Assembly: GCF_000156395.1 (NCBI RefSeq)
Contig: NZ_GG703818.1
Location: 770,426 to 834,425, forward strand
Source: Providencia rustigianii DSM 4541
GTDB lineage: Bacteria > Pseudomonadota > Gammaproteobacteria > Enterobacterales > Enterobacteriaceae
Direction: 5' to 3'
Length of the DNA: 64,000 nt
Each line of letters opens with the position of its first letter. Position 1 is the first letter of the stretch. This document shows positions 47,875 to 56,013 of the stretch, piece after piece. The position numbers and the translations under genes were made by a program. The notes below the pieces were generated by a model. That model searched no databases. It saw nothing but the letters and a program-made list of their open reading frames with translations, and had not been told where the DNA came from.

Positions 47875-48867
47875 CTATATTTTGCACTGTGTCGGTCTGA
47901 TGAAATAACTTGTGAGCCAGACGCCTGCCATCACCATAAATGTTGAGATCCATCCCTGCCAAGAGAAATATGCGGTTGCCACCAATGAGTTAGTGACGGT
48001 ACATCCCCCCGCCAGTGTTGCCCCTATTCCCATCACTACCCCACCCATTAGGCGTTTCACGACGGTTTTTCCGTCAGGGGGTAATGTTAATGCAAACTCG
48101 CCTCGGATTTTGGCGCTGATCATGGAGCCGACCAAAATACCAATAACAAATAGGGTTCCCCAATTAAGGTAGCGCTGTTGGCCTGTAACTAAATACTGAA
48201 CCACATTGGCAGAAGGCACAGAGATACCAAAACCAAAGTTACGTCCATTTTCTGCACTCAAATACCAAGCAATAATCCCGAGAAGCCCAATAAGTACCGC
48301 AGTTAAGTTAAGGGGCAATTGCTTAAATTTTCCTAATGGTGGCGGCGAGTAGCGAGGATGACGATGCTGATAAATCAGCAATCCAATGGTCACAATAATT
48401 AATATCGCTACCAGATACCATGGAGATATATTCAATGTTTTATCGATGGTATCAATCTGTGCTGGGTGGGCTAATAATGGGTCAGTCCAATGTTTTAAAC
48501 TCCCTTTCCAAGCGGAGGCCATCGTGACAATAAAAGCAAATAATGCGAGCCATGTGCCAGTTAACCCTTCACCAGAACGAAACCAAGCTCCGCTACCGCA
48601 GCAGCCCGCTAATACCATGCCTATACCAAATAAAAAACCACCAATAATTGTGGCAGTCACGGGCAACGTCCCTTCTGGGATAGTTATCAATCCCATTGAT
48701 TGCAGAGCAAAAAATCCAATCGCTTGAATTGAAATAGCAATCAACAACGCAGTGAGAAAACGCGTATTTTTCTGATAAACAATATTTCTGAAGCCGGAAA
48801 CAAAACAAAACTACCCTGATTGCAGCAGCGCACCAAAAAGTATGCCAATAAATAAGCCGCTAATCAT
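47875..48867 (-). pseudogene. YeeE/YedE (TsuA-like) thiosulfate transporter gene with in-frame TAG at codon 19
   Basis: The protein has about nine hydrophobic segments and the two family Cys/Gly motifs, LAGCCGSGAWFRSGEG and LAGGCTVTNSLVA, found in YeeE/YedE sulfur-compound transporters. The true start is most likely the ATG at 48867 (GGAGC upstream), giving MISGLFIGILFGALLQSG and then TAG (48811-48813), directly followed in frame by F-C-F-V-S-G-F-R, a conserved family segment. The downstream frame is intact to 47875. Translation could restart at an internal TTG (48747), but the product would lack the first helix and the FCF motif. One base (TAG from TGG, for example) explains the break. It is next to the rhodanese lipoprotein. 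Confidence 0.72.
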
Positions 48868-49664
48868 GAGCTGGCTCCTGTAGTAACGTAATAAACTGCA
48901 TAGATATTTCTCAATAGTTATTCTAAAGAAATCAGAAGAATCAATAACGAGCGTTAGAGAGTAGCTTTAGCGCGACATTTTAATACTTCACAGATTTTCC
49001 TATGATAGCGCTTAATGAATATGGTTGAAGATTATTAATTTGTTTTGCATCAATTTTAGAGAGAAAAAAACACAGATCGATGATATTTCAATCAAGAAAC
49101 TAAGTGCTACCAGCTTTACTTGTAAAATATTATTCACCTTAATTTTCATCTATCGTTTCTTTCGAGGTAGAGTTTCAACTGAGTTTCTCAAAATAATGAT
49201 TCAATTATTCTTCTTATTAAAATCACTAAGTTAATTTAAACCAGATAATCTAATTTTTAAAATAATACAACAATGCGATTGCTTATTTGCATTTAATTAA
49301 TAAGTATAAATCCAGCAAAGGTTATTTATTACTTAATTGGCAAGGGTAATCATAATGAAATAATAGTAATATTTTCATGTGATAATACCAATAGTACGAT
49401 AGATATATAATGTTAACTGTATTTTATATAGTTGATAAAATAGAAAATTGAAGCATAAATTAGACGCTTTTAGCGTCTAATTTTGGAAAGGCTGGACTCG
49501 AATTTTATAGACAATATATTGTTTTTTGTTGGACATGATTAAAATACTAACTCTCTACTCTTATCTATTGTAATCCTTAGTCATTGTTAAAAATAACTTG
49601 TCAATCACCTATCGCTAGTCAACAATAACATTTAACTTAGGTTCAATGACGTTTAGGGACAGGC
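48868..49664. other. AT-rich intergenic region before the PAAR effector
   Basis: About 800 bases without a supported gene. It holds one copy of the tRNA-3'-end/terminator repeat (49457-49530) and the promoter of the effector gene, whose start is preceded by a weak GGGACAGGC leader. A 69-codon frame from a TTG at 49025 has no ribosome binding site or family resemblance. Confidence 0.5.
49457..49530 (-). repeat. tRNA 3'-end plus terminator remnant, copy 1
   Basis: On the minus strand it reads CGAGTCCAGCCTTTCC and then the terminator hairpin TTAGACGC/GCGTCTAA (49460-49480) flanked by T/A runs. It is a degenerate direct copy of 52100-52180, sharing GCGTCT, ATTTTTGG, AAGGC-GGACTCG, TTTTA and CAATA-ATTGTTTTT. 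The common part looks like the last 20-25 bases of a tRNA gene with its terminator. Confidence 0.6.
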
Positions 49665-50939
49665 ATGGCTATAGGATATTTTTTACGAGTTGGCGATAAG
49701 ACAACATGTGGCGGTCAGATTCTCACCGGTGACAACACAATGCAATGGTATGGTGTTGCTGGTGCTCGTGAAGGTGATCTAGTCTCTTGCGGTAAGCATT
49801 CTGGAAAATATTATATTATCGGCGGTATTAGCAGCATGTGGCTTGAAGATAGAAAACATGCTGGAACATTAGATAGCTTTAGCTCCTGTCCATGTAAATC
49901 GAGAATAATTAATTCAATACAAGATTGCTACAGTAAAGAAGATGAGCTGATATCTCGCTCATACAGCCCTGTAACTACCGAGACTCCTATTCAGCAACCA
50001 ATTAGCCAACCAAGTAATCATTACGCTCCTCCTATTATTGCCAATGACAATAAAATTAGAATTGATGCGCAACACCTAATTGATTGTGCTGATGAGCTTT
50101 GTGAAAAACATCTCTATTATCCTGAAGTAAAAAGTGAATTTAAAAGCGATGTTGAAAATTTTGCTTATCAAATTGTTGATCAGGTTGAGTCTGGTCAAAA
50201 AAGCTACGAACAAGGTTCTGCTGAGTTAAAACAAGAAGAAAAAAGCTTAAGGGAACAAGCATTTGATCTTATTTCTAATGGATTATCCATCCTTAGGGGC
50301 ATTGCTATGACTGGCGTAGGTATTGGATTATGCTCTACTGGTCTAGGCTGTTTAATTGGAGCACCATTAATAGCCCACGGAGTTAATGGGATTTATGAAG
50401 GAGGAGTGGGAATTTATCAAGGAGATAGCAATATTCAAGGCCCTTTGCGTGAGGGTTACAAAGCCACGGCAAAATTATTAGGTTTTAATGAATCGGTAGG
50501 AAATCTAGCCTATGACCTCATTGATTTAGGTATCTCCATTTCAGGTAAACTAAAACTCATTCCAAAGCTAAATGAGTATGGTAATCCAAATAAAAATTTA
50601 TTTTTTAAAGAATATGTGAGAAAAGATCTCGAATATGCTTATAAACAATTGAGTAATAGATTACTTATGGTTGAAATTGTCAGTGATAGTTTTTCATTAC
50701 TGAATATAAAAGATGACATTAAAAATATGATTGTTCTTGATAAAGAAAATAACCATATTAGCCTTGTTATCAATGAACCTGAAAAAATATCAAATGTTAA
50801 AGAGATTGTTGATAACTGTTATACTGCAATGCTAATTGCTGGTAATGGCACCGATGATTCCCCATCAAAAATTCTCGTATGCTCAGATAAAGATGGTAAA
50901 TCGTATTATGCTGATTTAGATGGCACTCCATTAGATTAA
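49665..50939 (+). CDS. PAAR-domain protein with C-terminal DUF4225 region: probable type VI secretion effector
   Basis: This is a 424-residue protein. Residues 1-58 are PAAR-like (GDKTTCGGQILTGD ... VSCGKHSGKYYIIGG), the tip of the type VI secretion spike. After a Pro/Gln-rich linker (about 100-125) and a charged helical stretch comes a DUF4225-type region, with the Gly-rich hydrophobic segment GIAMTGVGIGLCSTGLGCLIGAPLIA (about 211-236) and YQGDSNIQGPLREGY. The last 110 residues vary and probably carry or modulate toxicity. The hydrophobic segment and the membrane nature of the downstream genes suggest a membrane target (inference). No type VI structural genes are in the window, so the effector would use a system elsewhere. 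Confidence 0.75.
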   Translation: MAIGYFLRVGDKTTCGGQILTGDNTMQWYGVAGAREGDLVSCGKHSGKYYIIGGISSMWLEDRKHAGTLDSFSSCPCKSRIINSIQDCYSKEDELISRSYSPVTTETPIQQPISQPSNHYAPPIIANDNKIRIDAQHLIDCADELCEKHLYYPEVKSEFKSDVENFAYQIVDQVESGQKSYEQGSAELKQEEKSLREQAFDLISNGLSILRGIAMTGVGIGLCSTGLGCLIGAPLIAHGVNGIYEGGVGIYQGDSNIQGPLREGYKATAKLLGFNESVGNLAYDLIDLGISISGKLKLIPKLNEYGNPNKNLFFKEYVRKDLEYAYKQLSNRLLMVEIVSDSFSLLNIKDDIKNMIVLDKENNHISLVINEPEKISNVKEIVDNCYTAMLIAGNGTDDSPSKILVCSDKDGKSYYADLDGTPLD

Positions 50940-50954
50940 AACTAGGATTAGAAC

Positions 50955-51233
50955 ATGATTTACTTGATATACTACAGCCTGAGCATAATCAGCATTATTT
51001 TATATAGATCATTGAAAAGAAAAAGATTGTGTGATTATAGAAATAATAAAAAATTAAACTATATTAGAGTAATATCTATCATTAGCTTTTACTGCATGGG
51101 AACATTTAGCTTATACCTCATGAGTATTGGAAAAAATGATGACATTAAAGATTGGAGTGTCCTAATATCTTCATTAGTTTTATTATTAATATACTTTTAT
51201 TTTATCTCTACATTAGAAACACCAAAGAGATAA
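50955..51233 (+). CDS. Small membrane protein, probable immunity protein 1
   Basis: This 92-residue protein has three predicted membrane segments (about 3-18, 39-60, 66-85). A basic loop separates the first two (LKRKRLCDYRNNKK). It starts 15 bases after the effector stop with AGGA upstream. The next gene encodes a protein of the same length and topology. Immediate position behind a PAAR effector and the small size fit an immunity protein that blocks the toxin in the inner membrane. No family name is recognised. Confidence 0.6.
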   Translation: MIYLIYYSLSIISIILYRSLKRKRLCDYRNNKKLNYIRVISIISFYCMGTFSLYLMSIGKNDDIKDWSVLISSLVLLLIYFYFISTLETPKR

Positions 51234-51242
51234 AAATTTATT

Positions 51243-51524
51243 ATGATTATGTTAACATACTACGTAGCTGTATTTTTTGGTTTTTGTACCTTATTCATAG
51301 GGAGAAACCTAAAAAAACAATCATCTTCAGATAGATTTTATAATGTAAAAAGAACATCTGCTATTTTATTCTTTTACTTCATTGCGATATACAGCGGCAT
51401 CAATCTAACCGTAGAAAAAACATTAAGTACTGAAAATACTATATTTCATTTTATATCAATATTTATGATGTTTTTATTTGTTTTCTTTATCTGGCGATTT
51501 GAAGCAATACAGAAGCATAAATAA
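51243..51524 (+). CDS. Small membrane protein, probable immunity protein 2
   Basis: This 93-residue protein has the same layout as its neighbour: segment one (about 2-18), a basic loop (RNLKKQSSSDRFYNVKR), then two segments (about 38-52, 68-85). This points to duplication followed by divergence. It starts nine bases after the previous stop, with no strong ribosome binding site, so coupling is likely. A 16-bp perfect hairpin ends the unit. A second immunity gene against a different version of the effector C-terminus is one explanation. Confidence 0.58.
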   Translation: MIMLTYYVAVFFGFCTLFIGRNLKKQSSSDRFYNVKRTSAILFFYFIAIYSGINLTVEKTLSTENTIFHFISIFMMFLFVFFIWRFEAIQKHK

Positions 51525-51554
51525 CTGAAAGTACATTGCTTTCAGTTATTTATG
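51516..51554 (+). terminator. Perfect 16-bp hairpin closing the effector-immunity unit
   Basis: CATAAATAACTGAAAG (51516-51531) and CTTTCAGTTATTTATG (51539-51554) are perfect inverted repeats with a 7-base loop. The stop codon of the second immunity gene lies in the stem. No long T run follows. Confidence 0.6.
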
Positions 51555-51608
51555 ACTAAATTTCAATCCCAGAGAAAAATTAGAGATACAAACCCGAGGT
51601 CGTTTTTC

Positions 51609-51953
51609 ATGAAGAAATATTTTTTATTTTTTAGCATTCTTTTTACTGGGCACTTAAACGCAGCCCCAACTAGTAAGCATCCAATGGATATTTATGCTTC
51701 GAGTGTCCAAAAATCTATTCAAAGCCGATTCTATGATATTGACCTATACAAAGGAAAAAAATGCAAAATTAAGGTCACTCTCGATGACGATGGAAAATTA
51801 ATTTCAGCTATTGTCCATGATAAAAAGAGTAACAATGACAAAAAACTTTGTATCCGAGGTATAGAGCTAATTGAAAACACTCAATTTCTGCCTACCCCAG
51901 AAGATAACTTAACGTCGAATAAAAATGTGTTTTTTATTCTCCTTCGACTATAA
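51609..51953 (+). CDS. Secreted stand-alone TolA C-terminal (domain III) protein
   Basis: This is a 114-residue protein. Starting at 51609 (GAGG upstream) gives a signal peptide (about 1-18, ending L-N-A), then a domain aligning with TolA domain III: SIQSRFYDIDLYKGKKCKIKV compares with E. coli AIESKFYDASSYAGKTCTLRI, followed by L-x-x-D-G-x-L, an L-C and FLPTPED. The two Cys match those forming the TolA disulfide. The membrane anchor and long helical domain II of TolA are absent, so it should be a free periplasmic protein. In E. coli, free domain III in the periplasm disturbs Tol function and interferes with group A colicins and filamentous phage. A decoy role is inference. Confidence 0.75.
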   Translation: MKKYFLFFSILFTGHLNAAPTSKHPMDIYASSVQKSIQSRFYDIDLYKGKKCKIKVTLDDDGKLISAIVHDKKSNNDKKLCIRGIELIENTQFLPTPEDNLTSNKNVFFILLRL

Positions 51954-52099
51954 AAATTATGAGGTTGAGTAGGATATTGGTAGCACGACCTTAACTACTG
52001 TCAAAATATCCGCTCATCTATCATCATTAATAATTACTTAGGTTTTCGCAAATCAAAAATAATGAAAAAATCGACAATTCAGGAATTCCAAACATAAAA

Positions 52100-52180
52100 A
52101 AAGACGCCCTATGCGTCTGATTTTTGGTGCGAAGGCCGGACTCGCTTTTAATATGCAATACATTGTTTTTGTTTGATATA
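52100..52180 (-). repeat. tRNA 3'-end plus terminator remnant, copy 2
   Basis: On the minus strand it reads CGAGTCCGGCCTTCGCACCA, which is the T-arm end, acceptor strand and CCA of a tRNA gene of the 5'-GCGAAGG type. It is followed by the terminator AGACGC-ATAGG-GCGTCT-TTTTTT (52096-52118). The tRNA is cut just upstream of the T-loop, where the sequence turns to AT-rich DNA. Direct repeat of 49457-49530. Confidence 0.65.
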
Positions 52181-52261
52181 AATTTAAAGATAATTTTTTG
52201 TATACTTAAATGTATACTCAGTGGTTTGAGGTTTGAAAATTTGATAAGCAACTAACATCTA

Positions 52262-52288
52262 GTAACTTCAGATCAAATCTGAAGTTAC
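52262..52288 (-). terminator. Hairpin after the IrmA-like gene
   Basis: Perfect 12-bp stem (52262-52273 with 52277-52288), 3-base loop. It lies 6 bases past the stop codon and between convergent genes. Confidence 0.6.
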
Positions 52289-52293
52289 ATAAA

Positions 52294-52746
52294 TTATTTC
52301 TTCCCTGCAACCGACATCTTCGCCAACTCTGGATTATTGGCCAGAAAGATCGATAGCGGTAATTCGACTTTGCGTCCATTCTGATCTTCCACCGCTTTAA
52401 CCACTTCAAATTCAGCAACATCTTCACACGGAATTTCCAATCCTGCAAACGTGGCACGCGTTGCGCTAGAATCGCCAAAAGGTTCAACTTCCAGTATCGT
52501 ATCCCCTAATACCTTTCCTTGCCCATCCTTCATTCTCAAGGTTATCTCAAGCGCACCAAATTCAGCATGGTCTAAAACCATATGGCTACCGCCGTTATCG
52601 AGAGTAAACGAGTAACCACAATAACCTCTGTTAATAAAATTTGAGCTTGTATGTGTAATACTTGCGTAGCGTTGTTCATTTGCATATGCAAATGAACCCA
52701 ACACCAACATACTCAGAACGAATAGGATATTTATCTTTTTCATCAT
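52294..52746 (-). CDS. IrmA-like secreted protein
   Basis: This 150-residue protein has a signal peptide (about 1-23, ending Y-A-N) and a beta-rich mature part with two Cys (C-G-Y near 43, P-C-E near 106). Features LDNGGSHMVLDHAEFGALEITL and LEVEPFGDSSATR recall the IrmA family of uropathogenic E. coli, small exported proteins that fold like a fibronectin-type receptor and are encoded in CP4-like islands. The neighbouring island genes fit that setting. Homology is from memory only. An ATG three bases later (52743) has an equally good ribosome binding site. Confidence 0.55.
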   Translation of the reverse strand: MMKKINILFVLSMLVLGSFAYANEQRYASITHTSSNFINRGYCGYSFTLDNGGSHMVLDHAEFGALEITLRMKDGQGKVLGDTILEVEPFGDSSATRATFAGLEIPCEDVAEFEVVKAVEDQNGRKVELPLSIFLANNPELAKMSVAGKK

Positions 52747-52778
52747 ATATTCCTCATGAACAAATTCATTTAGTTGAA

Positions 52779-52808
52779 TTAAAAGACCACTCCCTTCGGA
52801 AGTGGTCT
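52779..52808 (-). terminator. Terminator after the secreted unknown gene
   Basis: AGACCACT (52784-52791) pairs with AGTGGTCT (52801-52808). On the minus strand TTTTAATT follows. Confidence 0.7.
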
Positions 52809-52853
52809 AAGCTTGACGATGAAAGAATGAAGACAATGAACATATATCCACAT

Positions 52854-53420
52854 TTATCGATTTTGTTTCTCTCGCTTCATTTCTTCTAATGTCTCTTTTT
52901 GAATACGTCCATATTTTTGAATATCCTCATAAGCTTTCATGTTAAACTGTAAACCGCCTTGCGTTCTATCCTTCTCTTTCCAACGCGGGCGATTTTTACC
53001 CGAAAGTTCTTTCTTCTGGCTCCAATAACCGATAGGGTACTGTGCCACGATAGTTCCACCAACACCAATATCGACGGTAGAGTATTGACCATTATTAATG
53101 GTTCCTTTTTGGATGTAAGCGTTAGGGCTACATGTGCCGGTATCTCGCTGCTGCCAAAAACCGTCAGTTCTTGCCACGATATAAAAATCACCGAACGCAC
53201 AACCCGAAGCGGATTTACGGTTCAGCACAGCAACATAATGTTTGGTTGAACCCACTATTTTGCAGGTGCTGTTTTGGCTGCCACACACTTGCCACAACGT
53301 TTTACCGCCGTCACCTTTGTATTCCCAAATCGTATCTTTAGGTGGTTTGCTGGCAGCAAAGGCTTGTGAAGCGATAAGACATAATGATGCAGAGGTAATA
53401 AGGGCTAAATATTTTTTCAT
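52854..53420 (-). CDS. Unknown secreted protein (188 residues)
   Basis: It has a clear signal peptide (about 1-22, ending A-F-A) and a start preceded by AAGGAA. The mature part begins SKPPKDTIWEYKGDGGKTLW and contains four Cys in the first half (CGSQNSTC, GCAFG, GTC), likely two disulfides. The C-terminal third is basic and charged. No family is recognised. It lies between an IrmA-like gene and the island regulator genes, each with its own terminator, so it seems separately expressed. Confidence 0.65.
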   Translation of the reverse strand: MKKYLALITSASLCLIASQAFAASKPPKDTIWEYKGDGGKTLWQVCGSQNSTCKIVGSTKHYVAVLNRKSASGCAFGDFYIVARTDGFWQQRDTGTCSPNAYIQKGTINNGQYSTVDIGVGGTIVAQYPIGYWSQKKELSGKNRPRWKEKDRTQGGLQFNMKAYEDIQKYGRIQKETLEEMKREKQNR

Positions 53421-53524
53421 TGAAAATTCCTTTCAATATTATTAGATACGTCAATATTGACGCAAGATAAGCACGCCTTAATGGGTGCTCAGTTTTCTCT
53501 GGTGTGGCGTATTAAGTGGTCAGT

Positions 53525-53731
53525 TCATGAATGACTGAATGTTTCTTTACCGTGAAATTGCAGTCTCTCCTTAATCTCACTGGAGGTATTCTTTTGATTT
53601 TGAATCGGTGTTACCCATTCAAAATTACAATCGCGGCACATCCAACCCTCTCCCCATGCAATGATGTCTTGTTCAGAAGAACAGTGAGGGCAATGTGTTG
53701 GTTGCGATGCTAATGGGGGTAATAACGTCAT
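53525..53731 (-). CDS. Small zinc-ribbon protein
   Basis: This 68-residue protein has two Cys pairs, C-P-H-C (residues 14-17) and C-R-D-C (32-35), the spacing of a zinc ribbon. The tail is polar. Its start overlaps the stop of the WYL regulator gene by four bases, so the two are translated together. The function is unknown. Confidence 0.65.
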   Translation of the reverse strand: MTLLPPLASQPTHCPHCSSEQDIIAWGEGWMCRDCNFEWVTPIQNQKNTSSEIKERLQFHGKETFSHS

Positions 53732-54435
53732 AGTCGGCTCCTTTCTTTGTGTGATGGAAGAGAGGTAAGTACTTGTGATATCAATCGAAAATGCGGTAAG
53801 GCTGCAATAAAACTGTTTTGTTGTGACAGTTGCGTTACTGCGTGTTTAGGTGTGAAGGGGGTATTGAGCGGTTGAACTTGCTGGATATCCTCTAACAACA
53901 AGACATGCACTTGCTGGTGGTATTCCGCCAATAAATACCACTGGCCTTCACGGTAAATCAGTTGATAAGGTTGTAGTGGATTGAAGCGACGCTCAGGCGT
54001 AAGTAAGCTAATAGATTGCTTACTGGTAATGGCATACACCAATTGATAGAAATGGTCGGCATGCAAAGCCGAAATCGTATGGGCATGATGCCAAATCAAA
54101 CAAGGTGCATGGGGCTGCTGGGTTAACAGCAATCCTAACAAGCGACTATCTAACCCCGGAAACAGCCGAGTCATTCCAATCTGTTTCACAAAGGTAAGAA
54201 CATCTTTGTCTCGGTAAGCTTTTAGCGTATTGATGGGTAAGCGATAACAACCTTGCCGACCTTCTACACCCAGATAAGCCAAGCGTTCACGTAAATCCCG
54301 TTGTAACGTGCGTTCAGAAACATTGAACTCTTGGGCTAAATGCGAGAGCACAAGGCTTTCTCCTGCCATTAAGCGGGCAATCAGCGCAGAGAGTCGTACA
54401 GCCATGCGGTCATATTTTCGGTTGGTCTGAAACAT
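53728..54435 (-). CDS. WYL-domain transcriptional regulator (YfjR-like)
   Basis: This is a 235-residue protein. Residues about 12-65 are a DeoR-type helix-turn-helix (LVLSHLAQEFNVSERTLQRDLRERLAYLG). The C-terminal half is a WYL-type sensor domain (PLQPYQLIYREGQWYLLAEYH, with QWYLL as the WYL variant). Such regulators, for example YfjR of CP4-57, control island genes, and the WYL fold often senses nucleic acids in defence islands. It forms an operon with the zinc-ribbon gene. Confidence 0.78.
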   Translation of the reverse strand: MFQTNRKYDRMAVRLSALIARLMAGESLVLSHLAQEFNVSERTLQRDLRERLAYLGVEGRQGCYRLPINTLKAYRDKDVLTFVKQIGMTRLFPGLDSRLLGLLLTQQPHAPCLIWHHAHTISALHADHFYQLVYAITSKQSISLLTPERRFNPLQPYQLIYREGQWYLLAEYHQQVHVLLLEDIQQVQPLNTPFTPKHAVTQLSQQNSFIAALPHFRLISQVLTSLPSHKERSRL

Positions 54436-54646
54436 AACGGATTGCTCTCAATAACAGACGTTAGGAAATGAAGAAGTGAGGAAGTTTAACTTAGGGGATT
54501 GACAGGTTATGTCTGTTGGTAAAAATTCTCATTGGGCTTTTTAATGAAAAACCACTATAAGTAATTTATTGATAAATAAAGTTATGCTGTTTATTTAAAC
54601 GATAAGAAAGCAACGCGTAACGACACAACCTGTCAGGGCGGGAAAA

Positions 54647-55483
54647 TTAGTTGGGCTGGCGGGGGGCGAGTTGGTTAAATAAGGTATCCGCCATCACCCA
54701 CAGGGCTTTATTGAGTTTGATATCACCATCAATCCCATTCACCGAACGAGTACGAGCGCGTTTACCTTTTACAGTTCTGCCTGATAATCCCCCTTTAATC
54801 AGGTTTTCTTGTAGACGTTGGTACACCGTCCAGAGGTCTTCTTTTTTGTCTTCAAAGCGTCGAGGCTGTAGAACTTGCTCTCGTGTGACGGGCTGGAACT
54901 CTTCACCAAAGCGGTAGGTCAATGCCGCTTCCGCAAAGGCGTGCTGGACGGGTGAAGATAACAATAACGACTGCATACTTTCGCGTTTTTCAGCCACGTG
55001 CTCAAACGTATCGAGTACCTCATACGCCCCTTCAATCACTTTCCCCACGACATCCCCTTTATGAGGTACACGCACTTCACCTAATACATCACCACACACC
55101 AAACCGTTAGAACACACAGCTCTAAAGAGTCCCGGCAACATTTGGTAGCTGCTCGAACCGTCATGGCTATTGAGCAAAATAATTTCAGGGACTTGTACGC
55201 CCGTGATTTGGTCATGTCTCCGAAGTCGTAACATGTGCTTTGTATGCTCTCGGCGGCTGATATCACGCACCCGAGTCTGGCAGGCAAAGAACGGATAGAA
55301 GCCTTCTTTTTGCAGGCTGTCTAACAAGGTAATGGTGGGAATGTAAGTATAACGTTCACTGCGAGAATCGTGTTTTCCTTCAGAAAATACACTCGGCACA
55401 GTACGGAATAATTCTTCGATGGTCAGTGGACGTTCACGACGGATACTATTTGCTGAACCAAAACGCGAAGCTAATAAACTCAT
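54647..55483 (-). CDS. DUF932 protein (YfjQ-like)
   Basis: This 278-residue protein aligns from memory with E. coli YfjQ of prophage CP4-57, for example LASRFGSANSIRRERPLT, ACQTRVRDISRREHTKHMLRLR and EIILLNSHDGSSSYQM. DUF932 proteins are common on plasmids and islands, often near antirestriction genes. The biochemical role is unknown. The start at 55483 has GGAG six bases upstream and is preferred over an in-frame TTG at 55504, which would overlap the previous gene. It follows the ArdB/KlcA gene by 13 bases. Confidence 0.82.
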   Translation of the reverse strand: MSLLASRFGSANSIRRERPLTIEELFRTVPSVFSEGKHDSRSERYTYIPTITLLDSLQKEGFYPFFACQTRVRDISRREHTKHMLRLRRHDQITGVQVPEIILLNSHDGSSSYQMLPGLFRAVCSNGLVCGDVLGEVRVPHKGDVVGKVIEGAYEVLDTFEHVAEKRESMQSLLLSSPVQHAFAEAALTYRFGEEFQPVTREQVLQPRRFEDKKEDLWTVYQRLQENLIKGGLSGRTVKGKRARTRSVNGIDGDIKLNKALWVMADTLFNQLAPRQPN

Positions 55484-55496
55484 GGTAGACTCCAGA

Positions 55497-55922
55497 TTAA
55501 TCAATTAAGTGGAAAATGGCAGCTGATTCGGGATGTTGTGAAGCGTAGTCACGCAGCTGATAAAAGCGGTCGCACATGACTTCGCTTTCAGTTTGGAATG
55601 ACCAGATGCTGTACAAGATAAGGCATACGGCAATCCCTGCCGCTTCTTGGCTCACGGTGGCTTCATTGCCGTTATGCATGTTGAATAAAGTTAGTGGGTC
55701 TTCTGAAATATCCGGATAGATAAAGGCTCCACCATTGGATAGCGTGCAATATTCCCAGTAACCGCCATGATACTCATCGCAGAATTGGCCCATCGTGGTG
55801 AAGATCACTACTTCAAAGGTGGCCCAGCCTTTTACTGCACCAAAATGATTGAACCAAAAATCAAGGCGTTGTTCATCGGGAACGAGTGTCATTGTGATAG
55901 CAGATTCAATTGTGTTACTCAT
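55497..55922 (-). CDS. ArdB/KlcA-family antirestriction protein
   Basis: This 141-residue protein has the family's GYWEYCTLSNGGAFIYPD segment and the long helix SQEAAGIAVCLILYS, ending YASQHPESAAIFHLID. It resembles YfjX of CP4-57 and KlcA/ArdB of plasmids. Family members inhibit type I restriction without DNA mimicry. The start at 55922 (GGAG upstream) fits the family length. The longer in-frame frame to 55961 reaches into the terminator of the upstream gene. Confidence 0.85.
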   Translation of the reverse strand: MSNTIESAITMTLVPDEQRLDFWFNHFGAVKGWATFEVVIFTTMGQFCDEYHGGYWEYCTLSNGGAFIYPDISEDPLTLFNMHNGNEATVSQEAAGIAVCLILYSIWSFQTESEVMCDRFYQLRDYASQHPESAAIFHLID

Positions 55923-55941
55923 AAGTTGATACTCCAATAAA

Positions 55942-55982
55942 AAGAAATAAAAAAGCGCCAACCCCGTTAAGGAGCGGCGCTT
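55942..55982 (-). terminator. Terminator between the GTPase and antirestriction genes
   Basis: AAGCGCC (55953-55959) pairs with GGCGCTT (55976-55982). On the minus strand the stem is followed by TTTTATTTCTTTTT. Confidence 0.8.
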
Positions 55983-56013
55983 GATGTCATCAATGTTGTG
56001 TTAATTTAAGAAG

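Larger units (their letters stand above)
51954..52293. other. Intergenic region with tRNA-end repeat and hairpin
   Basis: It holds repeat copy 2 and, at 52262-52288, the perfect hairpin GTAACTTCAGAT / ATCTGAAGTTAC with a 3-base loop, which probably ends the convergent IrmA-like gene. No gene was seen. Confidence 0.55.

Noticed and set aside
49025-49234. 69-codon frame before the PAAR gene
   Set aside because: TTG start, no ribosome binding site, AT-rich low-complexity product and no family resemblance.
52100-52180. Complete tRNA gene
   Set aside because: Only the last 20-25 bases and terminator are present. No anticodon or D arm precedes them on the minus strand.
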